Assembly (NCBI GenBank): GCA_029058745.1
Contig: JAIDXM010000035.1
Location: 1 to 64,000, forward strand
DNA from: Muribaculaceae bacterium
Lineage (GTDB): Bacteria; Bacteroidota; Bacteroidia; Bacteroidales; Muribaculaceae
DNA: 64,000 nucleotides
Direction of reading: 5' to 3'
The notes beneath the pieces were generated by a model, which did no database searches, was not told the DNA's origin, and saw only the letters and a program-made list of their open reading frames with translations. Below are positions 51,227 to 60,595 of this stretch, one piece after another. The translations under genes were made by a program, and so were the position numbers. The stretch's first letter is position 1. The number at the start of each line of letters is the position of its first letter.

Positions 51227-52417
51227 ATGGACTTGATTTCACGCCTGCTTCGTAAGAACACGTCATCGGCGAGAATCGCTGGTTTTGTGTTGTCTAACTT
51301 TATAGGTCTTGCCATAATAGTTGGCGGACTGCAGTTTTATCAGGATGCGAGAACGCTTTGGGAGACAGACGGAAGTTTCATAAAGACAGACTATCTTGTG
51401 GTCAACAAGAAGGTGACGTCGGCCAATCTCTGGGGGGATGCCTCATCGGGGTTCACTCCGGAGGAGGTAGATGATTTGCGAAGCCAGCCGTGGGTCAGGG
51501 ATGTCGGCAAATTCTCATCGACCGACTATAGGGTGTGGGCGTCTGTGTCCCAGGGAGGAAAGGGGATGTCAACGATGCTTTTTTTCGAATCCATCCCGGA
51601 CAGGTTTGTGGATGTGGATGCAGGAGTGTGGAATTACACTCCGGGCGACGAGGTTGTCCCTGTTGTGGTGTCGAAAGATTACCTCGCGCTTTATAATTTC
51701 GGATTTGCCGGGTCTGCCGGACTTCCGCAGATGTCGGAAAGTATAATCGGCGGTATCCCGTTGCAGCTTACCCTTTCGTCGGAAGACGGGAGTGTGACAA
51801 GGAGGCTTACCGGGAGGGTGGCCGGTTTCTCCAACCGCCTGAACACAATACTTGTCCCGCAGAGTTTTATGGACTGGAGCAACGGACTGCTTGGAAGCGG
51901 GACAGAGTCGGAATCTCCCTCACGTCTGATAGTTGACGTGAGCAGTCCGGGCGATGTGGCCATAGGGCGCTATCTTGAGAGTCATGGCCTTGAGGTTGCC
52001 GGCGACAAGAGCAATTCATCGTCCTCCTTTCTACTGAAGGTCATCATCGGTGTGGTGCTTGCCGTGGGAGGTGTGATAACCGTTTTGTCGCTGTTCATAC
52101 TGTTGCTGTCGATGTCGCTGATAATGGAGAAGAACCGCGATAAGATTCACTCTCTTCTTATGCTCGGATGTCCGGTGCGGTCGGTTGCCTCTCCTTATAT
52201 CAGGATTGTGGTAGTGGCGTCGGCATTGGCATGCGTTCTCGCCGTCGCGTCGGTAGAGCTGTTGAGGGGTACTTACCTTAAAGCTCTTGAGGGCCTTGGC
52301 GCGAGTGCCGGGGGATGGTGGATCGGTCCTGTGGCCGGAGTCGCCGTCACGTTGCTGGTGGCTGTCTTTAACATAGTTTCAGTGAGAAGGAAAGTGATAA
52401 GTTCCTGGCGGTTGTAA
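51227..52417 (+). CDS. FtsX-like permease
   Basis: 396 aa. One helix is at about 18-37, then a large periplasmic domain of about 210 residues, then three helices in the C-terminal third (from LLKVIIGVVLAVGGVITVL on), with NRDKIHSLLMLGCPVRSVASPY between the first two. That loop is characteristic of FtsX/MacB/LolE families, which do not pump across the membrane but move energy to periplasmic partners. The partner is likely the DUF4836 lipoprotein. One permease gene is seen, so it should form a homodimer. Confidence 0.83.
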   Translation: MDLISRLLRKNTSSARIAGFVLSNFIGLAIIVGGLQFYQDARTLWETDGSFIKTDYLVVNKKVTSANLWGDASSGFTPEEVDDLRSQPWVRDVGKFSSTDYRVWASVSQGGKGMSTMLFFESIPDRFVDVDAGVWNYTPGDEVVPVVVSKDYLALYNFGFAGSAGLPQMSESIIGGIPLQLTLSSEDGSVTRRLTGRVAGFSNRLNTILVPQSFMDWSNGLLGSGTESESPSRLIVDVSSPGDVAIGRYLESHGLEVAGDKSNSSSSFLLKVIIGVVLAVGGVITVLSLFILLLSMSLIMEKNRDKIHSLLMLGCPVRSVASPYIRIVVVASALACVLAVASVELLRGTYLKALEGLGASAGGWWIGPVAGVAVTLLVAVFNIVSVRRKVISSWRL

Positions 52418-52783
52418 AAGGGAATGGTTAAGATTGTTAATTAACAGTGTTAATAAGGATGAAATACTGCTTAAAAAGTTGAAATTAGTTATACATTTGC
52501 GAAGTAATTGCCGATTGCGACTATGAAAGGCTCAACTTAAATAGCGGCATTGAGGAATAATTACCTGAAAACCAGGGAGCGCCATAAGGCTCCTAAAGCT
52601 TAACTAAAACAGAATGGACTGATTTTTTATAACGGTTTTGTCTTGGAAAAAGATTGATGGAAGCATTCTTTTATACAAGAGAAAATCGTGACGGACATCT
52701 CCTCCCAAAGGTGTGCCGAGAAAACACATCGACTGATTAAACGAAATAAAGATAAACAATATATCAATTAAATCAATTCTTGC
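52418..52783 (+). other. Long leader region of the SusC gene
   Basis: 366 bp with no gene. It contains a -7 box TACATTTG (52492-52499) giving a leader of about 285 nt, a small hairpin CCTG-AAAAC-CAGG and a second stem GGAGC/GCTCC just after it (about 52560-52592). I recognise no riboswitch class. Many SusC genes have long leaders under small-RNA or sigma/anti-sigma control, which would fit here, but no such regulator gene is in the window. Confidence 0.5.
52492..52499 (+). promoter_or_regulatory. Possible -7 box for the Sus locus
   Basis: TACATTTG matches TAnnTTTG, but no TTTG or TTG is found 19-21 bp upstream. It is in the right place for the start of the 285-nt leader. Confidence 0.35.
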
Positions 52784-55700
52784 ATGAAGAACATCTGTTT
52801 TCATTTGAACAGAAAACTGTGGATTGTTGCGGCCTTGTTGCTGACGCTCGCACTTCCCGGTTTTGCCCAGAAAATCACTGTTCACGGCTACGTGGACGAT
52901 GATCTGGGAGAGCCATTGATTGGTGCCACCATAATGGAGAAGGGCACCGCGAATGGTACGGCCACAGACATTGAAGGACGTTTCACCCTCACTGTCGAGC
53001 CAAACGCCACTCTTGTGGTCAGTTATGTAGGCTACGACCCCAAGGAAGTGGCTGTCAATGGCCAGACAGACATCAAGGTGACCATGACGCAGAACAGCAC
53101 CATGCTTGCCGAGACAGTCGTGATCGGTTATGGTTCCGTAAAGAAATCGGATGCAACCGGTTCGGTTGCGATAGTCAAGCCTGACGAGGTGGAAGCCGGT
53201 CTTGCAACCTCTGTGCAGGACATGCTTGTAGGCCAGACTCCCGGTGTGGTTGTCACCACAGCCGGTGGTCCTCAGGGAGCGGCCAACATCAGAATCCGTG
53301 GCGGGGCATCTCTCTCCGCTACCAACGACCCGCTTATCGTGCTTGACGGAGTGCCATTGAGCCAGGACACGCCTCTCGGTATGGGTTCTCCGCTTGCCAT
53401 GATAAATCCGGAAAGCATCGAGTCGATGACAGTGCTCAAGGATGCATCCGCCACTGCCATCTACGGTAGCCGTGCGTCAAACGGTGTGATTATCATCACC
53501 ACCAAGAAGGGCACCTCCGGCAAACCCAAGGTGACTTTCGCGGCCAACTTTTTTGTTGACCATTCCCGCAAGACACAGAAAGTGTTGAACGCATCTGAGT
53601 TCACCAGCCTTATCAACAACCGTTTCGGAGAGGGTTCGGCAGCCGCCGGCTATCTCGGCAATACTTCCGTTGACTGGCAGGATGAGATTTATCGCACATC
53701 TTTCAGCTCCGACTACACCCTTTCAGTGTCGGGCACCACAGGAATCCTCCCTTACCGTATTGACGGCTCTTTCACCAACAACAACGGTATCATCAAGAAG
53801 AGCGACATGAACCGTGCCACACTCGGATTCTCACTCACTCCCAAGTTCTTCAACAACCACCTTTCGGTGAATGCCAACGCGAAGGGGTATTATGTGCGCA
53901 ATAACTGGGCCGCCACTGATGCCATCGGCCAGTCGGTTGCCTACAACCCCACGATACCCATCCATTCCTACAATGAAATCACCGGCGGAACAGCGGCCGG
54001 AGAGTTCAAGTATCTTTTCAACGGATATAACGAGCCTTTCACAGTGGCAGGCGGCAACGCCAACCTTGAGAACAATGCCACCTATAACCCGGTTGCTACC
54101 ATAGATCAGACCACCAACTATTCCAATGTGTGGCGTTCGAACGGCAATCTCCAGCTCGACTATTCGTTCCATTTCCTCCCGGAGTTGCATGCCAATCTCA
54201 ACCTTGGTTACGATGTTACCAAGTCAGACAATTACTACACCATAGAGGCCAACTCGCATATGGCGTGGAAAGACCACAACAACTATGGCGGCGGGGCCAC
54301 CAACCATGAGTATGCATTCCGTAGCAACACTCTCTTGGAGTTCTATCTCAACTATAAGAAAGAGTTCGAGGCTGCCAAGTCTATGGTTGACGCCACCGCA
54401 GGTTACACCTGGAGCCGCGACGCTGCCAACGGCTGGAACTATGGCGCGAGCTCCAATGCCGGCCATGCCGACACTCCGGGACTCCTTACCCCGACTGTCA
54501 GCCCTGACGGAGGATATATCCTGAATTATAACCCCGACACGATGGACAACGTGGGCAAGCCTTTCCAGGCGGATGCCCAGGATGCCGGCGGCGACTACCA
54601 CTGGAAAAACCATCTCCAGCTCCTCTCGTTCTTCGGACGTGTCAACTATTCGTTCATGGACCGTTATCTTATCACCGGAACCGTGCGTGCCGACGCCACT
54701 TCCCGCTTCTCCAAGGATAACCGCTGGGGTATCTTCCCGGCTGTGGCTCTCGGATGGCGTATCGACCAGGAAGGGTTCATGCAGCGCACCGCAGGATGGC
54801 TCAACGACCTCAAGCTCCGTCTCGGATGGGGTGAGACCGGCCAGCAGGCTGTGGGCTCCTACTACAACTATATTCCGATTTACACTGCATCCCAACCGGG
54901 TTCATTCTATCCCGGCCCTAATGGGACATGGCTTATCCCGTTCTTCCCTGAGGGCTACAATAAGAACCTCAAATGGGAGACTACCGCAACCTGGAACGTC
55001 GGCATCGATTTCGGCTTCCTGAACAACCGTATCTCAGGTAGCATAGAGTATTATCTGCGCAAGACACGCGACCTTCTTTCCGTTGTGCCTGTGCCGGCAG
55101 GTTCCTCTACTGTCAACTATCTGCCCCAGAACATCGGCGACATGGAGAACTATGGTCTTGAGTTCAATATCTCAGCCAAGCCTATCGTGACCGATGATTT
55201 CACCTGGACGCTGAGCTACAACATCGGCTGGAACCACAATAAAATCACCAATCTTGACGGCAACGAGTATGCCGTAGGAGGCGGCGGCGGAGTCACCGGA
55301 AGTAATGTCATGATTCAGAGAGAGGGCTATCCCGCGTATTCTTTCAATCTCTACCAGCAGGTGTATGACGCGGCAGGGAAGCCTATCGAGGGAGCTTATG
55401 TTGACCAGAACGGCGACGGCGTTATTGACTCGCACGACCTTGTGGTGCGCCACTCGAAAGACCCGAAGGTGACAATGACATTCGGCTCGAACTTCCGCTA
55501 CAAGAACTGGGACCTCGGTTTCACGCTTCGCGCCTCAATCGGCAACTATGTCTATGCCGACGCTCTCCGTGGCGGTTCGCTCTACGACGGCCTGTTCCGC
55601 AACAACCAGCTGTCGAATATATTCAAGACCGACCAGTATTTCGAAGTCAACCAGCCTTATTCTGACTATTGGTTGAGAAACGCTTCGTTCCTGCGTTGCG

Positions 55701-55894
55701 ACAATATCACACTTGGCTACAACTTCCAGAACCTTTTCAACGACTTCATGAATCTCCGCATATTCGCCGGAGTTCAGAATCCGTTCGTAATCACCAAGTA
55801 CAAGGGTCTTGACCCGGAGGTGTTCGACGGTGTTGACGGCAACATTTATCCGCGTGCCACCACATGGTCGCTTGGTCTTGTGGCTACATTCTGA
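52784..55894 (+). CDS. SusC/RagA-family TonB-dependent outer membrane transporter
   Basis: 1036 aa. Signal peptide 1-29 (ending GFAQ), a carboxypeptidase-regulatory-like beta domain at about 31-110, then the TonB-box region (AETVVIGYGSVKKSDATGSV) and the plug with GVPLSQDTPLG and SATAIYGSRASNGVIIITTKKG. The rest is the 22-strand barrel ending with the aromatic residue of LGLVATF. It imports oligosaccharides or other large nutrients using TonB energy. The SusD partner starts 39 bp downstream. Substrate is not readable, though the SusE/F-like partners suggest a glucan or similar glycan. Confidence 0.95.
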   Translation: MKNICFHLNRKLWIVAALLLTLALPGFAQKITVHGYVDDDLGEPLIGATIMEKGTANGTATDIEGRFTLTVEPNATLVVSYVGYDPKEVAVNGQTDIKVTMTQNSTMLAETVVIGYGSVKKSDATGSVAIVKPDEVEAGLATSVQDMLVGQTPGVVVTTAGGPQGAANIRIRGGASLSATNDPLIVLDGVPLSQDTPLGMGSPLAMINPESIESMTVLKDASATAIYGSRASNGVIIITTKKGTSGKPKVTFAANFFVDHSRKTQKVLNASEFTSLINNRFGEGSAAAGYLGNTSVDWQDEIYRTSFSSDYTLSVSGTTGILPYRIDGSFTNNNGIIKKSDMNRATLGFSLTPKFFNNHLSVNANAKGYYVRNNWAATDAIGQSVAYNPTIPIHSYNEITGGTAAGEFKYLFNGYNEPFTVAGGNANLENNATYNPVATIDQTTNYSNVWRSNGNLQLDYSFHFLPELHANLNLGYDVTKSDNYYTIEANSHMAWKDHNNYGGGATNHEYAFRSNTLLEFYLNYKKEFEAAKSMVDATAGYTWSRDAANGWNYGASSNAGHADTPGLLTPTVSPDGGYILNYNPDTMDNVGKPFQADAQDAGGDYHWKNHLQLLSFFGRVNYSFMDRYLITGTVRADATSRFSKDNRWGIFPAVALGWRIDQEGFMQRTAGWLNDLKLRLGWGETGQQAVGSYYNYIPIYTASQPGSFYPGPNGTWLIPFFPEGYNKNLKWETTATWNVGIDFGFLNNRISGSIEYYLRKTRDLLSVVPVPAGSSTVNYLPQNIGDMENYGLEFNISAKPIVTDDFTWTLSYNIGWNHNKITNLDGNEYAVGGGGGVTGSNVMIQREGYPAYSFNLYQQVYDAAGKPIEGAYVDQNGDGVIDSHDLVVRHSKDPKVTMTFGSNFRYKNWDLGFTLRASIGNYVYADALRGGSLYDGLFRNNQLSNIFKTDQYFEVNQPYSDYWLRNASFLRCDNITLGYNFQNLFNDFMNLRIFAGVQNPFVITKYKGLDPEVFDGVDGNIYPRATTWSLGLVATF

Positions 55895-55933
55895 ACCATT
55901 TGATGGTCAAACCAATTTAACTCGAAAACTCAG

Positions 55934-57748
55934 ATGAATATAAAGAAATATTTGATGTTTGGAGGCGTTGCCCTGTCTCTTGGTCTGTCTTCCTGTATCG
56001 GAGACCTCGACCTTGAGCCCAACGACCCCAATGTGGTCGGTCCAAACGACCCTAACTTCAAGGCAAACAGCATTGCCATGTGCTACACGGGCATCGCCTG
56101 CAGTGGCATTTCCGGGCCCGGAAGCTCGTTTATCAGCGGCCTTGATGCCGGCACATCTGCCTATCTGCGCATGATGTTTACCCTCAATGAGTTCTGTTCT
56201 GATGAGCTTGTGTGGATATGGCCTGACGCGGGTGTCACCGATATCGTGTCGTGTACCTGGGGCGCCAACAACACATTGCTTGAGGGCGCTTACTACCGCC
56301 TTCTCGGACATATAGCGATCTGCAACCAGTTCCTTTCAAATTTCGCGGATTCCACCGATGAGGAGTCTGTGGAGATGAAGGCGGAAGCACGTGTGCTGAG
56401 GGCTTATTCCTACTACAACATGCTCGACCTTTTCGGACAATCCTCTTTCATCACGGAGACTGCTGCAGTGGGAGAGGCTCCCAAGCAGCTTTCAAGAGCG
56501 GAGCTTTTCGAATGGGTGGAGAAAGAACTCAAGGATATCATCGACAACAAGCTGATTTCGGAGACTCCTCTTTACGGGCGTGTCGGCATGGACGGCGCCA
56601 AGGCTCTCCTGGCCAGACTTTACCTCAATGCAGAGGTGTTCTCAGGCAAGGAGCGTTGGGCCGATTGCCAGGCCATCTGTGAGGACCTTATCAATTCCCA
56701 CAAGGGTGGCGGTTTTGAAGGCACAGGTCTCGCGGAGCATTACCTCTATCTGTTCTCAAGAGACAACAACGCCTATATGCCCGGAGGGGCGAAATCAGCC
56801 GAGAATGAGATACTTTTCGGAATCGCATTCGACGACACCATGACCCAGAGCTATGGTGGCCCGTCGTTCATCATCTCGGGCACCGTCTCCAACACCCACT
56901 ATATGCCCCGCCAGATTTATGGCACTTCTGCGGAATGGTCATGTATCCGTGGCGTGCAGCAGATGGCAGAGCGTTTCTATGGTCTCTCAACCGATGTGCG
57001 CGACGACTTGTGGCTTAGAGGTGTGAAGCCGGCAGGACAGCTTTACCAATACACTACAGACGCCAATGGGGTGAATCAGCTTGTGCTCGATGAGAATGGC
57101 AATCCCAAACCTAAGGAGGGAGAAGGAGTGAGCTGGGAGTCTGAGGATTATTCAGACGCGTTCATAGGCTTTACCGGTGCCTGGGGTTCTACAGGCGGCA
57201 ACGCGATAGTGAAATTCACCGGATGCACGGCCAATGCCGCTGCCGACGGAGGATTTGATTACACGGTGACACCCGCGAAATATGTGAATCACAATGGCGT
57301 GGATTATCAGATTGAGGATGCCTCTTATGATTGCGGTTTCCCCGCCACCTCATTCGCATCTACCGACCAGCCTATAATCCGCCTCGCCGACATCTATCTG
57401 ATGTATGCGGAGTGTTATGTCAACGGCGGTGTAGGTGAGCGCCAGAAGGCTCTCGACTATATGAATGTGGTGCGTCGCCGTGCGAAGGCCCCGGAACTTG
57501 GATTCAGCGATCTTACACGCAAGGGTATAATGGACGAGCGCTCAAGAGAGCTTTATCTTGAATCTACACGTCGCACTGACCTTATCCGCAACAAGATGTT
57601 CGCAGGTCCGTCGCAGACCATATGGCAGGTGAAAGGGAACATCGACAATATGGAAGGCACGCGCATCGACGAAAAATATAACCTGTATCCGATTCCTTCC
57701 GCAGTGCTTGCCGCACAGCCGGAGTTTAAACAGAATCCCGGTTATTGA
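55934..57748 (+). CDS. SusD/RagB-family nutrient-binding lipoprotein
   Basis: 604 aa. Lipoprotein signal with LGLSSC (Cys 21) followed by acidic residues (IGDLDLEPNDPN), the usual surface-export signal. The fold has SusD-type TPR helices, for example VEMKAEARVLRAYSYYNMLDLFGQ, with LARLYLNAEVFSGKERW in the middle and ERSRELYLESTRRTDLIR near the C terminus, ending PEFKQNPGY as is typical. It acts as the lid on SusC at the cell surface and captures the ligand. Confidence 0.95.
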   Translation: MNIKKYLMFGGVALSLGLSSCIGDLDLEPNDPNVVGPNDPNFKANSIAMCYTGIACSGISGPGSSFISGLDAGTSAYLRMMFTLNEFCSDELVWIWPDAGVTDIVSCTWGANNTLLEGAYYRLLGHIAICNQFLSNFADSTDEESVEMKAEARVLRAYSYYNMLDLFGQSSFITETAAVGEAPKQLSRAELFEWVEKELKDIIDNKLISETPLYGRVGMDGAKALLARLYLNAEVFSGKERWADCQAICEDLINSHKGGGFEGTGLAEHYLYLFSRDNNAYMPGGAKSAENEILFGIAFDDTMTQSYGGPSFIISGTVSNTHYMPRQIYGTSAEWSCIRGVQQMAERFYGLSTDVRDDLWLRGVKPAGQLYQYTTDANGVNQLVLDENGNPKPKEGEGVSWESEDYSDAFIGFTGAWGSTGGNAIVKFTGCTANAAADGGFDYTVTPAKYVNHNGVDYQIEDASYDCGFPATSFASTDQPIIRLADIYLMYAECYVNGGVGERQKALDYMNVVRRRAKAPELGFSDLTRKGIMDERSRELYLESTRRTDLIRNKMFAGPSQTIWQVKGNIDNMEGTRIDEKYNLYPIPSAVLAAQPEFKQNPGY

Positions 57749-57843
57749 TTATTATTTTGAGGATGTGTCATAATTGATTTCATAAGGAAACTGAGAGTCA
57801 GTTATGCCACACCTTCAGTGAAACAATTTAAGAATCATCAACA

Positions 57844-58692
57844 ATGAAAAAGATATTCCTGACATTCGCGATGGCTGCGGTGGCTCTCGGATTCTCAAGC
57901 TGCAACGAGACTTGGGATGACAATCCGGTGCTCAACACCCATGAGGGGGAGATTACGGCAGACTTCCTCAACATCCCGGCCATGCAGAACCAGTCGATAA
58001 TGATTACCAACTCGAACAAGGACGGCCATTTCAACCTCACTTGTTCACAGCCGGATTTCGGTTATGCCGCTGTCGCCACTTATAAGGTGCAGGTTTCACT
58101 TACTGAGGATTTCACGGAATTCGAGGAAATCGCGCAGGCATTCTATGATTGCGCCCAGATCAATCCCTTGAACGGGGATGTGGCGGCTGTCGTAGAGAAG
58201 CTTTCCGGAGTGAAGACCGAGGATGACCTCCCGTTGCCATATCAGAAAGTGTATATGCGTCTGCATGCTTATGTGGCGCAGAGCGCTTCCAATACGAATT
58301 ATATTTCGAATGTGGTCCATTTCAACTCAGTTTCGGCTGATTATCTCGCCATCTGGGTGGCCGACGTGCCTGTCAATATCTATGTGAGAGGCGGCATGAA
58401 CGACTGGGGCTCTCCGGCTGAATGGCAGTTCAAGACTGGCACGGAAGAGAACACCTGGGTGATCGACAACTGTACGATTGCGGCCGGTACGGAGTTCAAG
58501 ATTGCAGCCTCCATCTGGGAAACGCTGAACCTTGGAGCCGGTTCAAATGGCAACATAGTGCCTGGCGAAAGCTTTGCTCTTGACGGAGGCGATAACCCCG
58601 GCAACATCACCATGACGGAGGATTTCACCGGAAAGGTGGTGCTCACTCTTGAGGCCGGCAACTACAGCGTGGTTTTCGACCCTGTGAAGTAA
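57844..58692 (+). CDS. SusE-like surface lipoprotein with one glycan-binding module
   Basis: 282 aa. Lipoprotein signal ending GFSSC (Cys 20). Residues about 25-165 form an Ig/FN3-like SusE N-terminal domain (FLNIPAMQNQSIMITNSNKD onward). Residues about 178-282 form one SusE/F-type module opening NIYVRGGMNDWGSPAEW, where the Trp pair may bind sugar. The module is a close paralogue of the last module of the next gene. It sits on the outer membrane beside SusCD. The gene follows SusD after 95 bp. Confidence 0.83.
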   Translation: MKKIFLTFAMAAVALGFSSCNETWDDNPVLNTHEGEITADFLNIPAMQNQSIMITNSNKDGHFNLTCSQPDFGYAAVATYKVQVSLTEDFTEFEEIAQAFYDCAQINPLNGDVAAVVEKLSGVKTEDDLPLPYQKVYMRLHAYVAQSASNTNYISNVVHFNSVSADYLAIWVADVPVNIYVRGGMNDWGSPAEWQFKTGTEENTWVIDNCTIAAGTEFKIAASIWETLNLGAGSNGNIVPGESFALDGGDNPGNITMTEDFTGKVVLTLEAGNYSVVFDPVK

Positions 58693-58760
58693 TACCGACA
58701 TCTATATTCCGCCGGAGTGTCCGGCTCCGGCGGATAAAACCTAAAACAGAATAACAGACA

Positions 58761-60353
58761 ATGAAGAAGTCCATTATATTTTTATTCGGAGTGCTCGGAC
58801 TGATGGCCACATCGTGCGAGGACGCTCTCGAGCCGGCCATTCCCCAGCATAACCCGCAGGGACCGGTGCTTGAGTCCGGTGACATTGAGACGGTGAAGGC
58901 GGGAGTGCTTGCTTCCGACGCTGTCCTTACTCTTGAGAACTATCGTGCCGACGATGCGCGCCTGGGAATCGTGAAGCTTGAAAAGGCCGATTCTCTTCCG
59001 GAGAATGCTGAAATCTCATATAAGTTCGAACTTTCCTCGACAGACGATTTTGCACGCAGCTATACTATCGACGCCACTCTCGGAGAAGACAGCACCTACA
59101 CGGTGAGCGCCTCTGACTGGAACGAGGCCCATCTCTATCTTTTCGGGAAAAGCCCCAAGGAGAAGACAGCCTACTACCGTGTGCCTGTATATGTGAATGT
59201 CAATGGCAGTGACTACCGTTATGAATCCACGTCATATTACGCGGTCGCAGGCTCAATCAAGGAAACCTGTTTTGATCAAGGCTTCGTGATTGAGGACCAT
59301 TACTATCTGCTTGGCAGCATGTCAACCTGGGCTCTCGACAACGCGGCTGAGGTTGAGAAATATCCTTTCTATCACAATCCTGATGTGAGTCCTTACGATG
59401 ACCCGGTGTTCACAATAGTGTTCTCGGTAAGCCAGGCTGTGCTTGACGCCAACGGCGGCGGATGCTATTGGAAGATAGCTCCCCAGAGTGTGGTGGGCAC
59501 TGACAAATGGAGCAATGTGATTGGCACGGAGACTGATGGCGACGAGAGCGAGCAGGGTATGCTTGTGACAGAGAACGCGGGTTCCGGCAAAATCACCAAG
59601 GCCGGTAAATATGAGCTCACCGTCAATATGGAGGAGATGACATATTCTTTGAAGTCGCTGGCGTCGGTGCTCTATGTGGTGGGCGAGCCTAACGGATGGA
59701 GTATAGATAATGACGCGGTCTATCTTACAGAGACCTCTCAGGGTTCGAATATCTATTCCGGAACTATAAAGGTGGATGCCGGTAAGTTCATGTTCCGTTT
59801 CTATACTCAGCTTGGAGACTGGGACAGGAATTCGGTAGGCGCCGATGACGACCCTAATGTCAATGTGCCGGTTACGTTCAATGAGGCGGGGGAATATACC
59901 TCGGTGATTGCCCAGGCAGGAGTGAACGCCACTTCAGGTAAAGGAAACTGGACCGACGCCTCCTGGGAAGGTGGCGCGGTGTCAATCACCGTCAATCTCA
60001 ACGACAACACTGTCGTGATGAAGAAGGCGTCATTGGCTTCAGGCATCTATCTGCGCGGAGACATGAACGGTTGGGGTGCAGACGCTGCATGGGAATTCCA
60101 GCTTACCGACAAGACCAATGTGTGGACTGTAAGCGGCGTAAGCATCAGCCAGGGTCAGGGCTTCAAGGTGGCCGACGCTAACTGGGGGGCTGTCAACCTC
60201 GGGGCGGAATCCGGCAACACCAATATCTCGGCAGGAGTGCCATTCCCGCTTATCGGTGGTGAGAACATCGTCATGAGCGCCGATTTCACGGGAGAGGCAG
60301 TGCTGTCGAATGTCAATGGCGTGTATTCTCTCTTGCTGAATGCAGCTGAGTGA
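58761..60353 (+). CDS. SusF/SusE-like surface lipoprotein with three glycan-binding modules
   Basis: 530 aa. Lipoprotein signal ending LMATSC (Cys 19). An FN3-like domain lies at about 40-165, then three modules: about 180-300 (opens YYLLGSMSTWALDN), about 303-423 (opens LYVVGEPNGWSIDND) and about 429-530 (opens IYLRGDMNGWGADAAW). Each opens with the GxMNGW-type turn found in SusE/SusF starch-binding modules. The order FN3 plus several modules matches SusF (three modules) of the Bacteroides starch system, but no amylase is nearby. A terminator follows at 60385-60414. Confidence 0.83.
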   Translation: MKKSIIFLFGVLGLMATSCEDALEPAIPQHNPQGPVLESGDIETVKAGVLASDAVLTLENYRADDARLGIVKLEKADSLPENAEISYKFELSSTDDFARSYTIDATLGEDSTYTVSASDWNEAHLYLFGKSPKEKTAYYRVPVYVNVNGSDYRYESTSYYAVAGSIKETCFDQGFVIEDHYYLLGSMSTWALDNAAEVEKYPFYHNPDVSPYDDPVFTIVFSVSQAVLDANGGGCYWKIAPQSVVGTDKWSNVIGTETDGDESEQGMLVTENAGSGKITKAGKYELTVNMEEMTYSLKSLASVLYVVGEPNGWSIDNDAVYLTETSQGSNIYSGTIKVDAGKFMFRFYTQLGDWDRNSVGADDDPNVNVPVTFNEAGEYTSVIAQAGVNATSGKGNWTDASWEGGAVSITVNLNDNTVVMKKASLASGIYLRGDMNGWGADAAWEFQLTDKTNVWTVSGVSISQGQGFKVADANWGAVNLGAESGNTNISAGVPFPLIGGENIVMSADFTGEAVLSNVNGVYSLLLNAAE

Positions 60354-60384
60354 GCATGACCATAGGATAAAGCTTTATATATTT

Positions 60385-60414
60385 GAGAGGGCCGGCCGAC
60401 AAGCCGGCCCTCTC
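60385..60414 (+). terminator. Terminator of the Sus locus
   Basis: A perfect 12-bp GC-rich stem (60385-60396 with 60403-60414) with a 6-nt loop follows the last Sus gene by 31 bp. The T-run after it is weak. Confidence 0.75.
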
Positions 60415-60507
60415 TCGCTTCTGTCGCGTCATTCACATGCCCATGGAAGGGGATGGCTCCATAAATCAATGCGAGGAATCATTACGAGGATAGGGAAGCG
60501 CGATGTA

Positions 60508-60539
60508 TTTGTAGAAGTGCGGGATTTTGATTATTTTTG
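60508..60539 (+). promoter_or_regulatory. Promoter of sufB
   Basis: TTTG (60508-60511), a 20-bp spacer and TATTTTTG (60532-60539) match the consensus. The predicted start is about 50 nt before ATG 60596. Confidence 0.65.
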
Positions 60540-60595
60540 TGGCTTAAAATCAGGTCGCGATTTAACTGAGAGGCGGCAGTGATTGTTCTAAAGTT

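Noticed and set aside
52500..52783. Riboswitch in the SusC leader
   Set aside because: Hairpins are present but no conserved core of a known riboswitch class could be seen, so only a long leader is claimed.
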